Shown: piece after piece, positions 1-7,939 of the stretch
How the letters are laid out: every line of letters begins with the position of its first letter
Numbering within the stretch: the first letter of the stretch is position 1
From: DASSBR01 sp035688265
Lineage (GTDB): Bacteria; Pseudomonadota; Gammaproteobacteria; Natronospirales; DASSBR01
DNA: 51,399 nt
Direction: 5' to 3'
Assembly (NCBI GenBank): GCA_035688265.1
Contig: DASSNE010000059.1
Span: 1 to 51,399 of the forward strand
Made by a program: the position numbers and the translations under genes
Notes under the pieces: generated by a model
The model's database searches: none
What the model was told of the DNA's origin: nothing
What the model saw: the letters and a program-made list of their open reading frames with translations, nothing else

Positions 1-110
1 CCGGGAAGTCCGAAGTACAGGATGTACTTCGGACCAAGCGATACGTCGCAGTGGCTTTGGTTACTTTCCCCGTAAGGAAAGTAACTCGCCGTAGGGGGTC
101 GACACCCCCG
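1..110. repeat. hairpin-rich intergenic element, probably a dispersed repeat
   Basis: Three perfect inverted repeats follow one another. GTCCGAAGTAC (8-18) pairs with GTACTTCGGAC (24-34). GTTACTTTCC (60-69) pairs with GGAAAGTAAC (76-85). GGGGGT (94-99) pairs with ACCCCC (104-109). The 'ggttactttcc...ggaaagtaactcgccgtagggg' type of layout resembles dispersed non-coding repeats of GC-rich gammaproteobacteria that are often mis-annotated as short proteins; this resemblance is from memory, not a search. No convincing gene lies here, and the element may continue left of the window. Confidence 0.55.
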
Positions 111-147
111 CCCAATCAGCCCGTCGCCGCAGGCGACACAAAACCAA

Positions 148-156
148 TGCTAAAAT
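148..156 (+). promoter_or_regulatory. candidate extended -10 of dusA
   Basis: TGCTAAAAT fits an extended -10 (TGn followed by TAAAAT, 151-156). The dusA ATG begins at 163, where transcription would be expected to start, and no Shine-Dalgarno sequence precedes it. The -35 region is weak. This is a motif match only. Confidence 0.35.
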
Positions 157-162
157 TCGCGC

Positions 163-1134
163 ATGACCGAAAGCCACCGCTTTTCAATAGCCCCCATGAT
201 GGACTGCACGGACCGCCACTTCCGCTACCTGGCGCGCCTGCTGTCGCGCCACACGCTGCTATACACCGAAATGGTAACGACAGGCGCGCTGCTGCACGGT
301 GACATCGCGCGCCATCTCGCGTTCGACGCGGCGGAACACCCGCTGGCGCTGCAAATCGGCGGCAGCGACCCAATCGAGCTCGCGCAGGCCGCGCGCCTCG
401 CCGAAGAATGGGGCTACGACGAAATCAACGTGAACGTCGGTTGCCCCAGCGACCGCGTCCAGTCCGGCCGTTTCGGCGCCTGCCTGATGCGGGAGCCGCA
501 ATTGGTGGCCGACGGCGTCGCCGCAATGCAGGCAGCCTGCCGGCTGCCGGTCACCGTCAAGACCCGCATCGGCATCGACCGCGATCAGGATGGTGAGCGG
601 CTGTTCGAGTTCGTCGACACCGTGGCGGCGGCCGGCTGCGACACATTTATCGTGCATGCCAGGAACGCCTGGCTGAAGGGCCTGAGCCCCAAGCAGAACC
701 GCGAGATTCCGCCGTTGCGCTACGACGTCGTTTACCGGCTGAAGCAGGAACGCCCGGACCTGACAATCGCGATTAATGGCGGTATCAAAAGTCTTGAGGC
801 GGCGCGTACGCACCTGGAGCAAGTCGATGGCGTGATGGTCGGACGGGAGGCATATTCGCAGCCGTACTTCCTGGCGGCGGTCGACGGCGAAATTTTCGGC
901 GACCGTGCCGCGGCACCCGACCGGGACGCGGTATTGGAAGCCTATCTGCCATACGTCTCGCGGCAACGCGCCGACGGCGTCCCGTTCAACCGCGTGGTCA
1001 AGCCGCTGTTCGGGCTCTACCAGGGTTGCCCGGGCGCACGGCGCTGGCGGCGACATCTGAGCGGACACGCGTCGAAGCAAAACAGCGACGAGCGGGTTAT
1101 CATGGCCGCGCGGGAGACAGTGGCGGCCGCGTAG
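163..1134 (+). CDS. dusA: tRNA-dihydrouridine(20/20a) synthase DusA
   Basis: 323 aa, close to the usual DusA length. DusA uses FMN and NADPH to reduce uridine 20/20a in the tRNA D-loop. The sequence shows the Dus N-terminus (SIAPMMDCTDRHFR), the signature NVNVGCPSDRV with the expected catalytic cysteine at about Cys94, the FMN/tRNA-barrel motif VKTRIGID, and the HARNAWLKGLSPKQNREIPP stretch typical of DusA rather than DusB or DusC. The start is the first ATG of the conserved domain; there is no clear ribosome site in front of it (see the candidate promoter at 148-156). The gene stands alone, with the hairpin repeat upstream and a REPIN just after its stop. The subgroup call rests on the motif set and is fairly secure. 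Confidence 0.93.
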   Translation: MTESHRFSIAPMMDCTDRHFRYLARLLSRHTLLYTEMVTTGALLHGDIARHLAFDAAEHPLALQIGGSDPIELAQAARLAEEWGYDEINVNVGCPSDRVQSGRFGACLMREPQLVADGVAAMQAACRLPVTVKTRIGIDRDQDGERLFEFVDTVAAAGCDTFIVHARNAWLKGLSPKQNREIPPLRYDVVYRLKQERPDLTIAINGGIKSLEAARTHLEQVDGVMVGREAYSQPYFLAAVDGEIFGDRAAAPDRDAVLEAYLPYVSRQRADGVPFNRVVKPLFGLYQGCPGARRWRRHLSGHASKQNSDERVIMAARETVAAA

Positions 1135-1137
1135 CAA

Positions 1138-1194
1138 TGTAGGAGCGGCCGCTGGCCGCGATTAATTGAATCGCGAGCAGCGCTCGCTCCTACA
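1138..1194. repeat. REPIN (two inverted REP sequences)
   Basis: Two REPs face each other. The left one reads TGTAGGAGCGGCCGCTGGCC then GCGATT. The right one, read on the minus strand, is TGTAGGAGCGAGCGCTGCTC then GCGATT. Each has its own hairpin around a GCT loop (GCGGCC/GGCCGC and GCGAGC/GCTCGC). The outer TGTAGGAGCG ends pair with each other. GTAGGAGC-type REPs are the known REPIN class of Pseudomonas, Stenotrophomonas and relatives, mobilised in trans by RAYT transposases. No RAYT gene is in this window. Confidence 0.88.
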
Positions 1195-1223
1195 CGAATT
1201 CCGACGAGTAAAACCCTTTATAT

Positions 1224-2027
1224 ATGCCCCAGAAAAAAATGGCCCAACGGCGGGACCGGCACCGCCTGTACGAAAAAGCCGTGCAGGCCGTCGATGTCGA
1301 ATGCGATTTCGTGCTTGAAACGTTCACCGATCTGCGCGGTCGCAAGCCGCGCGTGCTGCGAGAAGATTTCTGCGGCACCGCCGCCGCGGCCTGCGAATGG
1401 GTCAAACGCGGGCCGCGCCAGCGCGCGATCGGCGTCGATATCGATCCGGAGGTGCTCGAGTGGGGCCGGCAAAATCATGTCGCCAAACTGCAGCCGGGCG
1501 CGCGCAAGCGCATCGAGCTGATCGAGGCCGACGTGTGCAAGGCCGCGACCGATCCGGCCGACGTGGCCGTCGCGATGAATTTCAGCTACTGGATTTTCAA
1601 GGAGCGGCGCACGCTCAAGCGCTACTTCCGCCGCGTACGCGAAAGCCTCGTTGATGACGGCGTGTTCATGCTCGACGCATTCGGCGGCCATGACGCGTTC
1701 AAGGTCATGCGCGAGCGCCGCGACTGCGGCGGCTACACCTACATCTGGGATCAGGCCGACTACGATCCGATCAGCGGCGAGATGACCTGCCACATCCATT
1801 TCAAGTTCCCGGATGGCTCCCGAATGCGCGAGGCGTTCACCTATACGTGGCGGCTGTGGACGCTGCCGGAGATTCGCGAGTTGCTGAGCGAGGCCGGCTT
1901 CAAGCGCGTCACGGTCTACTGGCAGGGCACGGACGAGGAGACAGGCGAGGGCAACGGCGAATTTGTGCCGGTGGAGCGGGGCGATCCCGATCCGGCGTGG
2001 ATCGCCTACCTGGTGGCGGAAAAATGA
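1224..2027 (+). CDS. class I SAM-dependent methyltransferase
   Basis: 267 aa. A Rossmann-type methyltransferase fold is suggested by the SAM-binding region LREDFCGTAAAACEWV (about residues 45-60), an acidic motif II (IGVDIDPEVLEWG, about 69-81), ADVC, and a later FMLDAFGGHDA segment. The N-terminus (RRDRHRLYEKAVQ) is basic. The target is not identifiable; small-molecule or protein methylation are both possible. An alternative start 15 bases downstream (MAQRR) exists, and neither start has a clear ribosome site. The stop codon overlaps the next ATG (ATGA), so it is translationally coupled to the nucleotide cyclase behind it. Confidence 0.75.
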   Translation: MPQKKMAQRRDRHRLYEKAVQAVDVECDFVLETFTDLRGRKPRVLREDFCGTAAAACEWVKRGPRQRAIGVDIDPEVLEWGRQNHVAKLQPGARKRIELIEADVCKAATDPADVAVAMNFSYWIFKERRTLKRYFRRVRESLVDDGVFMLDAFGGHDAFKVMRERRDCGGYTYIWDQADYDPISGEMTCHIHFKFPDGSRMREAFTYTWRLWTLPEIRELLSEAGFKRVTVYWQGTDEETGEGNGEFVPVERGDPDPAWIAYLVAEK

Positions 2028-2938
2028 CGCGTGCATCCATAACGGTTCTGTTTTCCGACATTGCCGACAGCACCAGCCTTTACGCGGCTCTCGGCGACGT
2101 GCCCGGGCGCGAGACGGTCGGCCAGGCGCTGCGGCTGATGGAGGCAGTGATCGAGGCAGCCGACGGGCGAGTCATCAAGACCCTCGGCGACGAGATCATG
2201 GCGGTCTTCGACGCCGCCCCGCAGGCGGCACGCGCGGCGACGACAATGCAGGAGCGCATCACCGAACGAAAAAGCAAAATGCAGCCGCCGCTGGCGATCC
2301 GGGTCGGCATGCACACCGGCATGGCGCTGGTCGAGGAGGGTGACGTCTACGGCGATGTCGTCAATACCGCCGCACGCATCACGTCATTGGCCAAGCCCGA
2401 GCAGATCCTGGCGACCGACGCGACGGTCGCGGCGCTCGATGACAGCTGGCGTGACCATATTCACGAGCTCGGCCCGCACACGATTCGCGGCAAGCGGGGT
2501 CCGGTCGAGCTGTGCGAAATCGTCTGGAGCCGCGCCGACATGACTGTCATCGTCGCGCCGCCGGAGGAATTTGGCGGGACACCGCCCACTGGCCCGACGC
2601 TGGTGCTTAAGCTCGGTTCGTCCCAGTGCACGGTCAGCAGCGAGCGGCCGCGCTGTACGGCCGGCCGCTCGGCGCGCAACGATCTGGTGATCAGCGACCA
2701 CTACGCGTCGCGGCTGCACGCCGAAATCGAATACCGAGCCGGCAAGTTCATCCTCACCGACCGCAGCACCAACGGCACGTATGTACAGATAAAAGAAGGC
2801 GACGAAATCGTGCTGCGCCGTGACCGTACGACACTCGAAAAGGGCGGCACGATCGGCCTCGGCCGACCGCCCGACGCCGAACCCGATCTCGCGATCGAGT
2901 TTCGGCTGGAAGGAATCGAAGAAGCCGATCAAATGTAG
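2024..2938 (+). CDS. class III adenylate/guanylate cyclase with C-terminal FHA domain
   Basis: 304 aa when started at the ATG that overlaps the methyltransferase stop. The N-terminal half is a class III cyclase homology domain: ITVLFSDIADSTSLY carries the first metal Asp, TLGDEIMAVFD carries the second, and GMHTGMALVEEGDVYGDVVN is the dimer/catalytic segment. The C-terminal third (about residues 190-285) is an FHA domain with GRSARNDLVISD, the SRLHAEI core and TDRSTNGTYV, which binds phosphothreonine peptides. No membrane segment is seen, so it should be cytosolic. It probably makes cAMP, with activity or location set by a Thr-phosphorylated partner; the kinase is unknown. The CHASE2 Ser/Thr kinase at the right end of the window is a possible but distant source. 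The stop lies in a 10-bp inverted repeat shared with convergent pckG. Confidence 0.85.
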   Translation: MTRASITVLFSDIADSTSLYAALGDVPGRETVGQALRLMEAVIEAADGRVIKTLGDEIMAVFDAAPQAARAATTMQERITERKSKMQPPLAIRVGMHTGMALVEEGDVYGDVVNTAARITSLAKPEQILATDATVAALDDSWRDHIHELGPHTIRGKRGPVELCEIVWSRADMTVIVAPPEEFGGTPPTGPTLVLKLGSSQCTVSSERPRCTAGRSARNDLVISDHYASRLHAEIEYRAGKFILTDRSTNGTYVQIKEGDEIVLRRDRTTLEKGGTIGLGRPPDAEPDLAIEFRLEGIEEADQM

Positions 2939-2967
2939 GCCGGCAACGGGGCGCTTATGCCGGCCTA
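2936..2967. terminator. hairpin between convergent genes
   Basis: A perfect 10-bp inverted repeat, TAGGCCGGCA (2936-2945) and TGCCGGCCTA (2958-2967), separates the cyclase end from the pckG end. It lacks a run of T on either strand, so it is a plausible bidirectional hairpin or mRNA 3' end stabiliser rather than a proven intrinsic terminator. Confidence 0.5.
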
Positions 2968-2974
2968 TATCAAG

Positions 2975-4735
2975 CTAGGCGTTGGCTGCCTTCTTGCTGA
3001 CCGCCTCGCTGACGCGCCGATGTTCCTCTTTCAGCGCTTCGGGCAAACGGTCGCCGTAGCTGTCGAAATACTCGCCGATCGCCTCATATTCCTTCTGCCA
3101 TTGTTCGTCGCTGATCGCGAGCAGCGCTTCGAGCGTTGCCTGGTCGATGTCGAGCCCGGCGGTGTCGATCGCTTCCGGCGTCGGCAGATAGCCGATGGCG
3201 GTTTCGACGGCATCGGCCTTGCCCTCGGCGCGATCGAGAATCCAGCGCAGCACGCGCAGGTTCTCGCCAAAGCCGGGCCACAGGAAATCGCCGTCCGAAT
3301 CCTGGCGGAACCAGTTGACGTGGAAGATTGCCGGCAGCTTGTCGGACTTGCCTTCGAAGCTCAGCCAGTGGCTCCAGTAGTCGGCGAAGTTGTAGCCGCA
3401 GAACGGCTTCATCGCCATCGGGTCGCGACGCACGACACCGACCTTGCCGGTCGCGGCGGCGGTGGTTTCGGAACCCATGCCGGCGCCGACGAATACGCCG
3501 TGCGCCCAGTCCTTCGCCTGGAAAACCAGCGGGGCGAGCGCCTTGCGGCGGCCGCCGAAGATGATCGCGGAGATCGGCACGCCTTGCGGCGCTTCGGCCT
3601 TTTCGGAATAGCCGGGATTCTGTTTCGCGCTCACCGTGAACCGCGAGTTCGGATGCGCGGCGGTGCCGTTGGCCGGATCGTACTTGCGGCCCTGCCAGTC
3701 GACGTCCGGATCGCCTTCCTTTTTGCCTTCCCACCACGGCTCGTTATCCGCCGTCACTGCCACGTTGGTGAAAATCGTGTCGTGCGTGATCATGTCGAAC
3801 GCGTTGCGATTGGTCTTGCGGTTCGTGCCCGGCACCACGCCGAAATAGCCGGCTTCCGGATTGATCGCCCACAACCGGCCGTCGTCGCCGAGATGCAGCC
3901 AGGCAATGTCATCGCCGACCGTCCAGACTTTCCAGCCCTTGTGCGATTCCGGCGGAATCAGCATCGCGAGGTTGGTCTTGCCGCAGGCCGACGGGAAGGC
4001 CGCGGCGACGTAGCGCGTTTCGCCTTCGGGATTCTGGATGCCGACGATCAGCATGTGCTCGGCCAACCAGCCTTCGCGGCGCGCCTGCCAGCTCGCGATG
4101 CGCAACGCGTGGCACTTCTTGCCGAGCAGCGCGTTGCCGCCGTAGCCCGAGCCGATGCTCTTGATCAGTTCTTCCTCGGGGAAGTGCATGATGAACCGAT
4201 GATCGGGATTCAGATCGCCGGTCGAATGCAGACCGCGCACGAACTTGCCCTCGCGCTCGATGCGCTTGAGCGCCTGGTCGCCCATACGCGTCATGATTTT
4301 CATGTTGGCGACGACATACGGGCTGTCGGTAATTTCAACGCCGCAGCGCGAGTGCGGCGAGTCGATCGGGCCCATGCAATACGGAATCACGTACATCGTG
4401 CGACCGCGCATCGCGCCCTTGAACAGACCATCGATTTTGTAGTGCGCTTCTTTCGGCTCCATCCAGTGATTGTTCGGGCCGGCATCCTGTTCGTTGCGGC
4501 TGCAGATGAGAGTCCGATTTTCGACGCGGGCGACGTCCTTCGGGTCCGAGCGGTGCAAATAGCAGTTCGGGTAGGTCTGCTGGTTGAGCTCCAGCAGATC
4601 GCCGTTGTCGAGCATCAGATCGATCAGTTGGCGGTACTCTTCGTCCGAGCCGGTACACCAGTGGATTTCGTCGGGCTGGGTGAGGGCGGCGACCTCGTCG
4701 ACCCAATCGGAGAGGGCTTTATTCGTTGTGCTCAT
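2975..4735 (-). CDS. pckG: phosphoenolpyruvate carboxykinase (GTP)
   Basis: 586 aa from the ATG at 4735. A longer open frame to 4861 exists, but its extra 42 residues are not PEPCK-like. The GTP-type enzyme converts oxaloacetate to PEP with GTP, the entry step of gluconeogenesis. Visible hallmarks are the P-loop FPSACGKTNLAML with the reactive cysteine at about Cys251, the PYCMGPIDSPHSRCGVE segment, IGSGYGGNALLGKKC, and the downstream FGGRR and GFGENLRVLRWI motifs. Length fits the family (about 600 aa). It is transcribed alone on the minus strand, divergent from yoaA. A TATAAT-like box at 4817-4822 on the minus strand could be its -10, but no good -35 is present. Confidence 0.96.
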   Translation of the reverse strand: MSTTNKALSDWVDEVAALTQPDEIHWCTGSDEEYRQLIDLMLDNGDLLELNQQTYPNCYLHRSDPKDVARVENRTLICSRNEQDAGPNNHWMEPKEAHYKIDGLFKGAMRGRTMYVIPYCMGPIDSPHSRCGVEITDSPYVVANMKIMTRMGDQALKRIEREGKFVRGLHSTGDLNPDHRFIMHFPEEELIKSIGSGYGGNALLGKKCHALRIASWQARREGWLAEHMLIVGIQNPEGETRYVAAAFPSACGKTNLAMLIPPESHKGWKVWTVGDDIAWLHLGDDGRLWAINPEAGYFGVVPGTNRKTNRNAFDMITHDTIFTNVAVTADNEPWWEGKKEGDPDVDWQGRKYDPANGTAAHPNSRFTVSAKQNPGYSEKAEAPQGVPISAIIFGGRRKALAPLVFQAKDWAHGVFVGAGMGSETTAAATGKVGVVRRDPMAMKPFCGYNFADYWSHWLSFEGKSDKLPAIFHVNWFRQDSDGDFLWPGFGENLRVLRWILDRAEGKADAVETAIGYLPTPEAIDTAGLDIDQATLEALLAISDEQWQKEYEAIGEYFDSYGDRLPEALKEEHRRVSEAVSKKAANA

Positions 4736-4878
4736 GGCGGTTCCTGATTCAAAAGAAAACGCTGCATCCGGCGCACGAACGGCAGCACGGTACAGCAGAA
4801 GGCGCGGTTTGCCGGTATTATAACGGATTGGACCTCTGCCGGCCGAATTTCTCTTTGACAACGAGCTATTCAGAACTC

Positions 4879-6786
4879 ATGGACGGCGACGGCGCGCTCG
4901 CGAGCGCAATCGTTGGTTTCCAGCCGCGCCGCGAACAGATGGTGCTCGCCGAGGCAATCGGCCGCGCGCTGGATCACGCCGGGCTGCTGGCGGCCGAGGC
5001 GGGCACCGGCGTCGGCAAGACCTTCGCCTACCTCGCCCCGGTGCTGCAGGCCGGCCGCAAGGCGCTGATTTCGACGGGTACCCGCACGCTCCAGGACCAG
5101 ATTTTTCATCGCGATCTGCCGGTCGTGCGCCGCGCACTGGGCCAGCCGGTCAAGGTCGCGCTGCTCAAGGGGCGCAGCAATTACCTGTGCCGCCACCGGC
5201 TCGATCTGGCGCAGGGCGAACGCAATCTCCAGCACGCCGACGCGCGCGACCTGATGGCGGTGCAAACCTGGGCCGGGCGCACTACGAGCGGCGATCGCGC
5301 AGAACTCGAGGCGGTGCCGGAAACGTCGCGCATCTGGCCCCGCGTCACCTCGACCACCGACAACTGCCTCGGCACCGAATGCCCGGCATTTTCGAACTGC
5401 TGGGTGGTCAAGGCGCGGCGCGAGGCGCAGCAGGCCGACGTCGTGGTCGTCAATCATCACCTGCTGCTCGCCGACATGGCGCTCAAGGACGAGGGTTTCG
5501 GCGAGCTGCTGCCGAACGTCGACGCGGTGATCGTCGACGAGGCGCACCAGTTCCCGGACGTGGCCGGCCAGTATTTCGGCGAATCGGTATCGGCACGGCA
5601 ACTGCGCGAGCTGTCGCGCGACACGCTGGCGGAGTATCTGAAGAGCGCCGGCGATATGCCGGAGCTGCGGCCGTGCCTCGACCATATGGAAACGGCGCTG
5701 TCGCAATTGCGCCTGAGTCTCGGGGAGGCCAACACCCGGCTCGACTGGAGCGAATGCCGCAACGGGGACGAGTTTGCCGAGCGGCTCGAAACGCTGACGG
5801 CGGCGCTGGCCGACGTGCGCGACCGGCTCGACGTGCTGGCCGAGCGCTCGCGCGGCCTCGACAATTGCTTCCAGCGCGCGCAGCGCTTCGCCGGCCGCCT
5901 TGCGGCCCTCGGGGAGGTCGACGACGACGCCAATATCCGCTGGGCGGAAACCTGGAATCGCAACGTCACGTTTCACCTGACGCCGCACGACGTCGCGCCG
6001 CGTCTCGCCGAGCACATCCATGCCGGCGAAACTGCCTGGATATTCACCTCGGCGACGCTTGCGGTGGCGGATAGCCTCGATCACTTCTGCGCGCGCATCG
6101 GCGTGGAAAAGGCCGAGCGCCTGATCCTCGGCAGCCCGTTCGACTACGCGCACAACGCGTTGCTATATACGCCGGCGGGACTGCCGCAGACGAATGCGCC
6201 GGGTTATACGGAAGCCGTCATCGACGCGGCACTGCCGCTGATCGAAGCCAACAACGGCCGCGCGTTCCTGCTGTTTACCAGCCACCGCGCGCTGCGTCGC
6301 GCGGCCGGTTACCTGGCCGATCGCTGCGACTTCGAACTGCTGGTGCAGGGCGACGCGCCGCGCTCCAGGCTGATCGAGCGCTTCCGCGACTCCGGCGAAG
6401 CAGTGCTGCTCGGCACCAGCAGCTTCTGGGAAGGCGTGGACGTCAAGGGCGCCGCGCTCAGCCTCGTCGTCATCGACAAACTGCCGTTTGCGGCGCCCAA
6501 CGATCCGGTGTTGAAAGCGCGGCTGGCCGCGCTCGCCGAAGCCGGCGGCAATCCGTTCATGGATATCCAGTTGCCGCAGGCTGTGATCGCGCTGAAGCAG
6601 GGCGTCGGCCGGCTGATTCGCGACGCCGCCGACACCGGAGTGATGATGCTCTGCGATCCGCGCCTGTCGACACGTCACTACGGGAAGGTGTTCCTCGCCA
6701 GCCTGCCGCCGATGCGGCGCACGGCTGCGCGAGGCGAAGCGTTGGCGTTCATTGATGAGCGGGTGGCGCCTGCGGAGGCATCCTGA
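4879..6786 (+). CDS. yoaA: ATP-dependent DNA helicase, DinG/XPD family (YoaA type)
   Basis: 635 aa from the ATG at 4879, the same size as E. coli YoaA. It is a superfamily 2 iron-sulfur helicase of the XPD/DinG group, which unwinds DNA 5' to 3' and acts on damaged or stalled forks. Walker A is AGTGVGKT (41-48). Four cysteines at about 104, 163, 168 and 174 lie between Walker A and the DEAH box (about 220-223), as expected for a [4Fe-4S] cluster. Helicase motifs near the C-terminus include GTSSFWEGVDVKG and QGVGRLIRD. Its stop overlaps the first base of tsaB's ATG, and yoaA also neighbours tsaB in E. coli, which supports the assignment. The open frame extends further upstream without homology. 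Confidence 0.92.
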   Translation: MDGDGALASAIVGFQPRREQMVLAEAIGRALDHAGLLAAEAGTGVGKTFAYLAPVLQAGRKALISTGTRTLQDQIFHRDLPVVRRALGQPVKVALLKGRSNYLCRHRLDLAQGERNLQHADARDLMAVQTWAGRTTSGDRAELEAVPETSRIWPRVTSTTDNCLGTECPAFSNCWVVKARREAQQADVVVVNHHLLLADMALKDEGFGELLPNVDAVIVDEAHQFPDVAGQYFGESVSARQLRELSRDTLAEYLKSAGDMPELRPCLDHMETALSQLRLSLGEANTRLDWSECRNGDEFAERLETLTAALADVRDRLDVLAERSRGLDNCFQRAQRFAGRLAALGEVDDDANIRWAETWNRNVTFHLTPHDVAPRLAEHIHAGETAWIFTSATLAVADSLDHFCARIGVEKAERLILGSPFDYAHNALLYTPAGLPQTNAPGYTEAVIDAALPLIEANNGRAFLLFTSHRALRRAAGYLADRCDFELLVQGDAPRSRLIERFRDSGEAVLLGTSSFWEGVDVKGAALSLVVIDKLPFAAPNDPVLKARLAALAEAGGNPFMDIQLPQAVIALKQGVGRLIRDAADTGVMMLCDPRLSTRHYGKVFLASLPPMRRTAARGEALAFIDERVAPAEAS

Positions 6787-7481
6787 TGTCCGGATCTACG
6801 CAGCGAATGAAATTACTCGCAATCGATACCGCCACCGAACTGTGCTCGGTCGCGCTCTACGTGGACGGCGAAGTGGCTGATCGAGCCGTCAGCGAACCAC
6901 GCGCCCACGCGGATAACGTGCTGCCGATGGTGTCCGACCTGCTGGCGGAAGCGGACCTGGCGCTGACGCAACTCGACGGCATCGCCTTCGGCCGCGGTCC
7001 GGGCGGCTTCACCGGCCTGCGCGTTGCTGCTGCCGTGACACAGGGTCTCGCGCTCGGCGCCGACCTGCCGATAGCCGCCATTTCCGATCTCGCCGCACTC
7101 GCTTACGGCGCGTTCATCAGGCATGGCTGGCGCGACGTCGCAGCCGCGCTCGATGCCCGCATGGGGGAAATCTATTACGGCGTGTATCGCTGCAGCGAAG
7201 ACGGGGCGTCGTCGCTGGCCGAAGATACACTCGCACCGCCGGGCGACGTAACGCTGCCGACAATCGATGGCGCTGCCGGTCCTGGCTGGCAGGCCCATCA
7301 TTCCGCACTACCGGAGTCGGTCGGAGCCCACGTTGAAAAGGCAGACGACAAGCCGCCGCACGCGCGTACGATCGCGCTACTGGGCGCCATTGAACTGGCG
7401 GCAGGGCGGGGCGCCGGGGCCGAATCGGCCATTCCCGTGTACCTGCGCGACAAGGTGGCTCAAAAACGGCGCCAACCTTGA
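6786..7481 (+). CDS. tsaB: tRNA t6A37 biosynthesis protein TsaB
   Basis: 231 aa from the overlapping ATG at 6786. An ATG at 6807, giving MKLLAIDTATELCSVAL, matches the family start better and would give 224 aa. TsaB is the non-catalytic partner of TsaD in threonylcarbamoyl transfer to A37 of ANN-decoding tRNAs. It has the ASKHA-fold start (AIDTAT), the GRGPGGFTGLRVA motif in place of the usual GPGSFTGLR, and ALDARMGEIYYGVY in the middle. It overlaps yoaA by one base. TTGAGC at its stop probably belongs to the panD promoter. Confidence 0.93.
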   Translation: MSGSTQRMKLLAIDTATELCSVALYVDGEVADRAVSEPRAHADNVLPMVSDLLAEADLALTQLDGIAFGRGPGGFTGLRVAAAVTQGLALGADLPIAAISDLAALAYGAFIRHGWRDVAAALDARMGEIYYGVYRCSEDGASSLAEDTLAPPGDVTLPTIDGAAGPGWQAHHSALPESVGAHVEKADDKPPHARTIALLGAIELAAGRGAGAESAIPVYLRDKVAQKRRQP

Positions 7482-7507
7482 GCCGTACTCGACGCTCACG
7501 GTAAAAT
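7478..7507 (+). promoter_or_regulatory. candidate sigma-70 promoter of panD
   Basis: TTGAGC (7478-7483), an 18-bp spacer and TAAAAT (7502-7507). Transcription would start near 7514, about 34 bases before the panD ATG. The -35 overlaps the tsaB stop codon. Confidence 0.5.
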
Positions 7508-7547
7508 TATCTTTTTCAAAATTCCACCCGTTCTCCGGATACCTTTC

Positions 7548-7928
7548 ATGCAGTTGACCGTACTCAAAGCCAAGCTCCACCGCGCCTGCGTCACTCACGC
7601 CAACAAGGATTACGAAGGCTCCTGCGCCATCGATGCCGAGTTGCTCGACGCGGCGGGCATTCATGAATACGAGCAGATCCAGATCTACAACGTCGCCAAC
7701 GGCAACCGGCTGACGACGTACGCGATCCTGGCCGAGGCGGGGTCGCGCATCATTTCGGTCAACGGCGCCGCGGCGCATCTGGCCTCGCCGGGCGACCGGG
7801 TCATCATTTGCGCTTACGTCAATGTCGACGCGGCGGAAGTTCGCCGCCACAAGCCGCGGCTGATTTACCTCAACGAGCAGAATAATATCGAGCGCACGGC
7901 GAATACGACGCCGGTGCAGGCGGCCTAG
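7548..7928 (+). CDS. panD: aspartate 1-decarboxylase precursor
   Basis: 126 aa, the normal size. PanD makes beta-alanine from L-aspartate for pantothenate and CoA synthesis. The pro-enzyme cleaves itself between Gly24 and Ser25 in DYEGSCAID, turning Ser25 into the pyruvoyl cofactor; Tyr22 and Lys9 are the other conserved active-site residues and both are present. The later GAAAH and PGDRVIICAY motifs are also typical. panB and panC are not adjacent. The pgi start codon follows 11 bases after the stop, suggesting co-transcription. Confidence 0.97.
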   Translation: MQLTVLKAKLHRACVTHANKDYEGSCAIDAELLDAAGIHEYEQIQIYNVANGNRLTTYAILAEAGSRIISVNGAAAHLASPGDRVIICAYVNVDAAEVRRHKPRLIYLNEQNNIERTANTTPVQAA

Positions 7929-7939
7929 GAGGCTCAATC

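Noticed and set aside
51..302. Possible 83-residue protein over the left repeat and dusA start
   Set aside because: It runs across three hairpins and into dusA in another frame; it looks like the usual mis-annotation of this repeat type.
2957..4747. Long open frame opposite pckG
   Set aside because: It mirrors a well-supported gene on the other strand and has Arg/Ala/Val-rich composition typical of shadow frames in high-GC DNA. The same applies to long frames opposite yoaA, ccmF and the FadJ-like gene.
4855..4860. TTGACA before yoaA as a -35 box
   Set aside because: The matching -10 would fall on the start codon, and no suitable hexamer is present.
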